A stretch of DNA of 9,407 bases. It comes from Oscillospiraceae bacterium (lineage in GTDB: Bacteria > Bacillota > Clostridia > Oscillospirales > QAMX01). Position 1 is the first letter of the stretch, and each line of letters opens with the position of its first letter. Positions 5,119 through 9,407 of this stretch are shown here, piece by piece. The stretch is from contig CACYBP010000009.1 of the NCBI GenBank assembly GCA_902772625.1, positions 1 through 9,407 of the forward strand, given 5' to 3'. The notes below the pieces were generated by a model, which saw only the letters and a program-made list of their open reading frames with translations, made no database searches and was not told the origin of the DNA. Both the position numbers and the translations under genes were made by a program.

Positions 5119-6492
5119 GTGAAAGCCACCGACCTGACCAACGGGCGTCCGTTGAAGCTGATTTTTCTTTATTCGCTGCCCATCATCCTGGGCAATATCT
5201 TCCAGACCTTCTACAGCGCCGCCGACACCGCCATCGTGGGGAGATTCGCGGGGCTGGAAAGGCTTGCGGCGGTGGGAGCCACCGGTTCTTTGAGCTTTTT
5301 CATCTTCGGGTTCCTCTACGGGCTGACCGGAGGGTTCTCCATCACCATCGCACAGAGGCGCGGCGCCCAGGATTGGGAAGGCCTGCGCAAGGCCGAGGCG
5401 CACGCGGTGATGCTGACGGCGGCGCTGGTGGTGCTGGTGACCGCGGTGTCGGTCCCCCTGACCCGGCCGATGCTCGGGCTGATGAACACCCCCGAGGATA
5501 TCATGGATCACGCGGTCTCCTATCTCTCGGTGATCTTCGCCGGGACCGTCTTTTCGGCGACCTACAATCTCGCGGCCAGCATCCTGCGCGCCGTGGGCGA
5601 CAGCCGGACGCCGCTTTACTTCCTGATCTTCTCCAGCCTTCTCAACATCGGTCTGGATATTCTCTTCATCGTGCCGCTTCATATGGACGTGGCCGGCGCG
5701 GCCATCGCCACCATCCTTTCCCAGGGGGTGTCGGGGCTTTTGTGCGTCGTTTACGCCTTCCGGCGCTATCCCGAACTGCGGCTGCGGAAAGAGGACTTTC
5801 GTCTGGACGGAAGGATGATCGGCGACATGCTTCGCCTGGGTCTTCCCATGGCGCTCCAGTCCTCCATCACCGCGGCGGGCATGATCATCCTGCAGTCGGC
5901 GCTGAACGGCTTCGGCTCCACCTACGTGGCGGGCTATACCGCGGCCAACAAGGTGGAAAGCTTCGTCACCATGCCGGGCTTTGCCCTTTCCACCACCATG
6001 GCGAACTTCGCGGGACAGAACATCGGCGCGAGGAAATACGGCCGGGTGCGCGCCGGGGTGCGGTGCGGCTGCTGGATCATTCTGGTGTGGTCGACGGTGT
6101 CGGCGCTCTTCTGCGCGCTTCTCGGCATGCCGGTGATGAGCCTTTTCGTCACGGGAGAGCCCGAGGCGGTCAAGGCGACTCTCGAGGCCGGACAGATCTT
6201 CCTGACCATCCTGGCCTGGTTCTTCCTGCCCTTCAACGCGCTGTTTATCTTCCGGAGCACCCTGCAGGGGGTCGGCAAGAGCATCTACACCCTGGTGGGC
6301 GGGATCATAGAGCTTGTGATGCGCGTGCTGGTGGCCTTCTTCCTGCCCGGGCTTCTGGGCTTTGCGGGGGTGTGCCTCGCGGGTCCTGCCGCCTGGATCG
6401 GCGCCGATATCGTCCTGATCATCGCCTATTTTTACGAGATCCGGAAATTCCCGAAGGAGGACCTTCAGGAGCCGGACCTCGTGAAGGCCTGA
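5119..6492 (+). CDS. MATE-family multidrug efflux transporter
   Basis: A 457-residue inner-membrane antiporter of the MATE family (MepA/NorM/DinF-like), which exports cationic drugs or metabolites in exchange for Na+ or H+. The sequence is hydrophobic throughout and compatible with 12 helices in two homologous six-helix halves. The family opening is clear: LKLIFLYSLPIILGNIFQTF at about 12-31, then YSAADTAIVGRFAG. The second half begins near residue 235 with MLRLGLPMALQSSITAAGM and includes GYTAANKVESF. The length is typical. The start is GTG at 5119, preceded by AAAGGAAG 8 nt upstream; starting there gives the normal MATE N-terminus, and no ATG fits. It is a single-gene unit with its own promoter and terminator. 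The substrate cannot be read from sequence. Confidence 0.95.
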   Translation: MKATDLTNGRPLKLIFLYSLPIILGNIFQTFYSAADTAIVGRFAGLERLAAVGATGSLSFFIFGFLYGLTGGFSITIAQRRGAQDWEGLRKAEAHAVMLTAALVVLVTAVSVPLTRPMLGLMNTPEDIMDHAVSYLSVIFAGTVFSATYNLAASILRAVGDSRTPLYFLIFSSLLNIGLDILFIVPLHMDVAGAAIATILSQGVSGLLCVVYAFRRYPELRLRKEDFRLDGRMIGDMLRLGLPMALQSSITAAGMIILQSALNGFGSTYVAGYTAANKVESFVTMPGFALSTTMANFAGQNIGARKYGRVRAGVRCGCWIILVWSTVSALFCALLGMPVMSLFVTGEPEAVKATLEAGQIFLTILAWFFLPFNALFIFRSTLQGVGKSIYTLVGGIIELVMRVLVAFFLPGLLGFAGVCLAGPAAWIGADIVLIIAYFYEIRKFPKEDLQEPDLVKA

Positions 6493-6499
6493 AAAAGGC

Positions 6500-6544
6500 A
6501 AAACGCGGAGGGCCTTTCCGGCGAAAGGACCTCCGCCGTTTTTT
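6500..6544 (+). terminator. Terminator after the MATE gene
   Basis: AAAACG-C-GGAGG-G-CCTTTC (from 6500) pairs with GAAAGG-A-CCTCC-GC-CGTTTT around a CGGC loop, with small internal mismatches, and ends in a T run (6539-6544). It lies just after the stop at 6492 and isolates the MATE gene from rplJL. Confidence 0.88.
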
Positions 6545-6581
6545 GATTCTAAAAGAAATTCCGGAAAACGGAAAAAAGTGC

Positions 6582-6610
6582 TTGACAAATCCCGCGCGGC
6601 GCGGTATAGT
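6582..6610 (+). promoter_or_regulatory. Promoter of rplJ-rplL
   Basis: A consensus TTGACA (6582-6587) and TATAGT (6605-6610) are separated by 17 bp. Transcription would start near 6617, exactly where the L10 leader begins, giving a leader of about 185 nt. This is one of the strongest promoters in the window, as expected for a stalk-protein operon. Confidence 0.92.
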
Positions 6611-6616
6611 ATATAA

Positions 6617-6739
6617 GCTGCTTCCAAAGACAGCAGGTGAGTGATCCCAACGGTCCCTCCGGACCGCCTGCCGAGGACGCGGAACGGATATCAGGAAAAG
6701 ATTTCTGTCTCTGTGTCGAATTGGACGCAGAGGCTTTTT
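6617..6739 (+). promoter_or_regulatory. L10 leader RNA with transcription attenuator
   Basis: This untranslated leader lets the L10(L12)4 complex control its own synthesis. The motif CCAAAGACAGCAGG (6624-6637) and the later CCTGCCGAGGA (6667-6677) are hallmarks of the L10 leader. They are joined by the stem GCAGGTG (6633-6639) with CGCCTGC (6665-6671) and an inner hairpin GGTCC-CTCC-GGACC (6652-6665). A terminator follows: 6707-6717 pairs with 6724-6734 (11 bp, two G-T pairs) and ends in TTTTT (6735-6739). GACGCGGA (6676-6683), adjoining the aptamer, can instead pair with the terminator's 5' arm (6710-6717), forming an antiterminator. In B. subtilis the L10(L12)4 complex is reported to promote termination in this leader; that this copy works the same way is inferred. 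Confidence 0.88.
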
Positions 6740-6741
6740 CA

Positions 6742-6774
6742 TTTGACCCGCGCCGGTCCCGGCGCCCGGTCAAA
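6742..6774 (+). promoter_or_regulatory. Long hairpin between the attenuator and the rplJ ribosome binding site
   Basis: TTTGACC (6742-6748) pairs with GGTCAAA (6768-6774), continued inward by GCGCC (6750-6754) with GGCGC (6761-6765) around GGTCCC. It lacks a T run, so it is not a terminator. It ends 11 nt before GGAGGTGA (6786-6793) and might be a processing site or stabilising 5' structure for the mRNA that passes the attenuator. Confidence 0.55.
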
Positions 6775-6802
6775 ATTACTTCCGCGGAGGTGACAACAAC
6801 TC

Positions 6803-7342
6803 ATGCCGAACGCAAAGGTCCTGGAGCAGAAAAAGGCAACCGTTGCGGAGCTTGTTGAGAAGATCAACAACGCCAGCGCCGGCGTCCTTGTGGATTACAA
6901 GGGCATCTCGGTGGCCGACGATACCAAGCTTCGCCGCCAGCTTCGTGAAGCGGGCGTGGAATACGCGGTCGTCAAAAATACGCTCCTCCGTTTTGCATTT
7001 GACACCACCGGTCTGAAGGAACTCGATCCGCATCTTTCCGGCTCCACCGCCATCGCCATCAGCAGCGATCCGGTCGCGGCTGCCAAGATCCTGTCGGAAT
7101 ACTCTGCCAAGACTCGCGGCGCCTTTGGGATCAAGGGCGGCTTCGTGGACGGCAAAGTGATCGACGAGGAAGGCGTGAAGGCTCTTGCAAGCCTTCCGTC
7201 CAAGGAAGTCCTTCTGGCGCAGGTCCTGGGCGGCTTCAACGCCCCGATCACCGGCTTTGTCAACGTGCTCAACGGCAACATTCGCGGTCTCGCCGCCGCA
7301 CTCAAGGCGATTGCAGACAAGAAGTCCGAAGAGGCTGCTTAA
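6803..7342 (+). CDS. rplJ: 50S ribosomal protein L10
   Basis: A 179-residue ribosomal protein that anchors the L7/L12 stalk to 23S rRNA at the GTPase-associated centre. The N-terminal rRNA-binding domain is clear: a KVLEQKKATVAELVEKI helix, then SAGVLVDYKGISVADDTKLR, VEYAVVKNTLLRFA and SGSTAIAISSDPVAAAKIL. The C-terminal helix that binds L12 dimers is the Ala-rich segment from about residue 150 (GFVNVLNGNIRGLAAALKAI). The length is slightly above the usual 165-175. GGAGGTGA (6786-6793) lies 9 nt before the ATG, an excellent ribosome binding site. It is first in a two-gene operon with rplL, 37 bp upstream of it, and is controlled by the L10 leader. Confidence 0.98.
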   Translation: MPNAKVLEQKKATVAELVEKINNASAGVLVDYKGISVADDTKLRRQLREAGVEYAVVKNTLLRFAFDTTGLKELDPHLSGSTAIAISSDPVAAAKILSEYSAKTRGAFGIKGGFVDGKVIDEEGVKALASLPSKEVLLAQVLGGFNAPITGFVNVLNGNIRGLAAALKAIADKKSEEAA

Positions 7343-7379
7343 GGTCTGCTGAAAAAAACGATTATTGGAGGAAAAAATC

Positions 7380-7766
7380 ATGGCAAGCGAAAAGATCACT
7401 GCTCTCATCGAAGAAGTTAAGGCTCTTACCGTTCTCGAACTCTCCGAGCTCGTGCACGCTCTGGAAGACGAATTCGGCGTTTCCGCCGCCGCTCCCGTGG
7501 CCGTCGCCGCTGCTCCGGCCGCCGCTGCCGCCGCTGCTCCCGCCGAGGAAGAGAAGACCGAGTTTGACGTCGTTCTGACCGAAGCCGGTTCCCAGAAGAT
7601 CGCCGTTATCAAGGCTGTCCGCGAAGCCACCGGCCTGGGCCTGAAGGAAGCCAAGGACCTGGTTGACGGCGCCCCCAAGGCCATCAAGACCGGTCTGTCC
7701 GCCGACGATGCCGAAGCCCTCAAGAAGAAGCTCGAGGAAGCCGGCGCCACCGTCGAAGTGAAGTAA
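7380..7766 (+). CDS. rplL: 50S ribosomal protein L7/L12
   Basis: A 128-residue stalk protein, present in several copies per ribosome, that recruits and activates translation GTPases. It has the N-terminal dimerisation helices ([20 protein letters not shown], residues 7-26), a flexible Ala/Pro hinge (about 36-55) and the factor-binding C-terminal domain (about 58-128) with [26 protein letters not shown] and the ending [10 protein letters not shown]. The ATG at 7380 is chosen because GGAGG (7367-7371) lies 8 nt upstream; an in-frame TTG at 7365 would overlap that site. It is transcribed with rplJ and followed directly by a strong terminator. Codon choice is biased to a few preferred codons, as in highly expressed genes. 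Confidence 0.98.
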   Translation: MASEKITALIEEVKALTVLELSELVHALEDEFGVSAAAPVAVAAAPAAAAAAAPAEEEKTEFDVVLTEAGSQKIAVIKAVREATGLGLKEAKDLVDGAPKAIKTGLSADDAEALKKKLEEAGATVEVK

Positions 7767-7783
7767 GATCAAGTAAAAAGCCG

Positions 7784-7818
7784 AAAGCCCCCGCGGCGTC
7801 CGCCGCGGGGGCTTTTTT
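7784..7818 (+). terminator. Terminator of the rplJ-rplL operon
   Basis: GCCCCCGCGG (7787-7796), extended by AAA, pairs with CCGCGGGGGC (7803-7812) and continues into a run of six T (7813-7818). The very stable stem with a T run 20 bp after rplL means the operon ends here rather than reading into rpoB. Confidence 0.96.
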
Positions 7819-7900
7819 GCGTTCCGGGCCTTCTCCCGTCCGTGAAGTCAGGCGAAACCGGAGATAAAAGCCGAAGAAAAAAGCGGAAAAGAGGCGGGAC

Positions 7901-7933
7901 TTTAAGAGCTTTTTAAGCCGCGGGGGGTATGAT
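7901..7933 (+). promoter_or_regulatory. Activator-type promoter of the lipoprotein gene (TTTAAG direct repeat)
   Basis: TATGAT (7928-7933) is a fair -10 box, but no -35 hexamer exists at 16-18 bp spacing. Instead TTTAAG occurs twice (7901-7906 and 7912-7917), one 11-bp helical turn apart, with the second copy ending 10 bp before the -10 box. This spacing is characteristic of promoters activated by OmpR/PhoB-class response regulators. The regulator itself is not in the window. The rest of 7819-7900 shows no feature. Confidence 0.55.
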
Positions 7934-7944
7934 CTCATCAGAAA

Positions 7945-7979
7945 CCGGGAGGGAGAAGACGCTTCACCTTCCCGCCCGG
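7945..7979 (+). promoter_or_regulatory. 5'-terminal hairpin of the lipoprotein mRNA
   Basis: CCGGG-A-GGG (7945-7953) pairs with CCC-G-CCCGG (7971-7979): eight pairs with one mismatch, and GAAG/CTTC can pair within the loop. It would begin about 5 nt after the predicted transcript start, a position suited to protecting the mRNA 5' end. There is no T run. Confidence 0.45.
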
Positions 7980-8012
7980 CGGATCAAATCCATTAGAAAA
8001 GAGGGAACTTTC

Positions 8013-9407
8013 ATGAAAATACAGAACACGATCACGTCATTCCTGCTTTCGGGGAGCCTGCTTCTGGCGCTTGCCTCCTGCTCGTCTTCCGGGAGCGGAA
8101 GCGCGGGAACCTCCGGCGGGAATTCCGGAAGCGTTTCGGAGACCGATCTTTCGTCGCTTGTCGCCGGGGAGACTCTGCAAGACCCCGAAAGCGAGAGCGA
8201 AAAAGCCGCCGGAGATTTCACCCTCTCCTCGTCTGACGGGACGGTCAGCGGGGAAAACGGCGTCTATACGATTTCCTCCGCCGGGGAGTACATCGCCTCG
8301 GGCGTTCTGGAGGAGGGGCGGATCCTGATCGAGGCCGGGGAAGAAGACGAGGTCGTCCTGATCCTTTCGGGCGCGTCGATCACGAATTCCTCCGCCGCTC
8401 CCATCGCCGTCATCAGCGCGGGAGAGGCGACGGTGAAATCCGAGGAGGGGACCTACAACACGGTAAGTGATCTCCGCACCGGCTCGGTAAGCGGGGAAGA
8501 GGAGGAAGAAAACGCCGCGATCTGGTCGGACGCCGACCTGCATCTCACCGGGAAGGGTACGCTGATCGTCACCTCGACCTATGATAACGGCGTCAAGTCC
8601 AAGGACGATCTGGTGATCAAAAACGTCACTCTGAAGGTCACCTCTCCCGGCGTCGCCCTGAAGGGCAACGACTCGGTCACGGTGAAATCCGGGAACCTGA
8701 TGGTGATCTCCACCGGCGCCGACGGGATCAAAACAAAAAACAGCGACGTTTCAGACAAGGGCAATCAGCGCGGCACCGTCTCGATCCTTTCGGGTCAGGT
8801 GGATATCTACGCGGCCGACGACGGCATCAGCGCCGCCTATAACGTCGAGATCACCGGGGAGGAGGGGAGCACCGTCCTCAACGTGACGACCGGCTCGCTT
8901 TCTTCCTACACCGCGGCGGGCGACGCGAGCTCCGAAAAAGGGATCAAGGCCGAAAACGCGGTCCTGATCGAGGCGGGAACGGTCAGCGTGAAAAGCGCCG
9001 ACGACGGCGTCCACGCCAACGGCGGGGAAGCGCTTGAAAACGGAGAGACCTCCACCGGAAACGTCACGGTTTCAGGCGGTACGGTGATCGTCTCCTCGGG
9101 CGACGACGGGATCCACGCCGACGGAGAGCTGACCATCTCGGGCGGCACCGTAAAGATCGCGGACTCCCACGAGGGTCTGGAGGGCAACGTGGTGACGATC
9201 GCGGGCGGCGAAACCTTCGTTTCGGCCGATGACGACGGCGTGAACGCCTCCTCCGGCGCCTCGGCTCCCCTGATCAACGTCACCGGCGGCTATCTGGAGG
9301 TGGAGACCCCCTCGGGCGATACCGACGGGTTGGATTCCAACGGAAACGTAACGGTGTCCGGCGGCTTCGTCCTGGTGAAGGGCGGCGCTCAGATGGGCGG
9401 CATGGCC
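8013..9407 (+). CDS. Beta-helix lipoprotein, Cthe_2159-like carbohydrate-binding family (partial)
   Basis: The first 465 residues of a secreted lipoprotein; the gene continues past the right edge. The signal peptide has a lipobox LASC with C23, followed by a Ser/Gly-rich tether (24-45). From about residue 75 onward the chain consists of short beta-strand coils with recurring acidic turns: ADGIK (D237), ADDGIS (269-271), ADDGVHA (330-332), GDDGIHA (364-366), HEGLEG (387-388), DDDGVNA (406-409) and DTDGLDSNG (438). Repeated ISGGTV/VSGGTV strands lie between them. This matches the Cthe_2159-type carbohydrate-binding family, a parallel beta-helix with Ca2+ sites and polygalacturonate binding in its characterised member. 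The Asp clusters are probable Ca2+ ligands. GAGGG (8001-8005) lies 7 nt before the ATG. In other Firmicutes such proteins often sit with CotH-like kinase and VTC-domain genes; none is visible here. Confidence 0.85.
   Translation, partial: MKIQNTITSFLLSGSLLLALASCSSSGSGSAGTSGGNSGSVSETDLSSLVAGETLQDPESESEKAAGDFTLSSSDGTVSGENGVYTISSAGEYIASGVLEEGRILIEAGEEDEVVLILSGASITNSSAAPIAVISAGEATVKSEEGTYNTVSDLRTGSVSGEEEEENAAIWSDADLHLTGKGTLIVTSTYDNGVKSKDDLVIKNVTLKVTSPGVALKGNDSVTVKSGNLMVISTGADGIKTKNSDVSDKGNQRGTVSILSGQVDIYAADDGISAAYNVEITGEEGSTVLNVTTGSLSSYTAAGDASSEKGIKAENAVLIEAGTVSVKSADDGVHANGGEALENGETSTGNVTVSGGTVIVSSGDDGIHADGELTISGGTVKIADSHEGLEGNVVTIAGGETFVSADDDGVNASSGASAPLINVTGGYLEVETPSGDTDGLDSNGNVTVSGGFVLVKGGAQMGGMA

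Noticed and set aside
4129..6627. An 832-codon open frame on the minus strand opposite hpf and the MATE gene
   Set aside because: It is antisense to two clear protein families, is rich in Arg/His/Gly as expected from the complement of GC-rich coding DNA, resembles no protein, and has no ribosome binding site.
5373..6644. A 423-codon plus-strand frame overlapping the MATE gene
   Set aside because: It is the +1 shadow of the MATE gene, rich in Arg/Gly/His, with no hydrophobic helices and no start signal.
7365..7379. TTG at 7365 as the rplL start
   Set aside because: It overlaps the Shine-Dalgarno sequence; the ATG at 7380 is properly spaced and gives the normal L7/L12 start.
1..9407. Mobile elements, CRISPR arrays, tRNA genes or phage genes
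   Set aside because: No regularly spaced repeats, transposase or integrase frames, or tRNA-like cloverleaf sequences were recognised on either strand.

Overview
The window reads as chromosomal DNA of a GC-rich Firmicute, most likely a Clostridia-class anaerobe. This is inferred from an L10 leader RNA in front of rplJ-rplL, a long-form hibernation factor, an aldo/keto reductase carrying two 4Fe-4S clusters, a bacterial Ig-like domain of the kind common in clostridial surface proteins, AGGAGG-type ribosome binding sites, and sigma-A promoters that almost all have a 17-bp spacer. No tRNA, rRNA, IS element, integrase, phage gene or CRISPR array was seen. I do not claim a wholly new system; the most interesting signals are regulatory RNA/DNA and an asymmetric transporter.

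Left part (1-2220, minus strand): a two-gene operon for a heterodimeric ABC exporter. The promoter-proximal subunit is complete and has a degenerate ATPase site (Asp for the catalytic Glu, Asn for the switch His). Its stop overlaps the start of the second subunit (TGATG), which runs off the left edge. A divergent intergenic region leads to a small membrane-anchored single Ig-domain protein (2575-3012, plus). That gene converges on a 4Fe-4S aldo/keto reductase (3096-4112, minus) through a shared hairpin terminator.

Middle part (4112-6544): the reductase and the ribosome hibernation factor hpf (4300-4824, plus) are divergently transcribed from facing promoters, with a palindrome between them. 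hpf ends in a structured 3' region and a strong terminator. A MATE-family efflux transporter follows as its own unit with its own promoter and terminator.

Right part (6545-9407, plus): rplJ and rplL (stalk proteins L10 and L7/L12) form a self-contained two-gene operon. Its leader of about 185 nt contains the L10-binding RNA, a terminator, and a visible mutually exclusive antiterminator pairing. A strong terminator follows rplL, so rpoB is not directly downstream, and rplK-rplA are not directly upstream. The window ends inside a lipoprotein made of repeated beta-helix coils with Asp-Asp-Gly turns (Cthe_2159-like carbohydrate-binding family). Its promoter lacks a -35 box but carries an 11-bp-spaced TTTAAG direct repeat typical of an OmpR/PhoB-class activator.

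Nearly every gene has its own visible promoter and terminator, so the window is a string of independent short units. The common themes are export or cell surface (ABC, MATE, Ig protein, lipoprotein) and ribosome supply and storage (hpf, rplJL).
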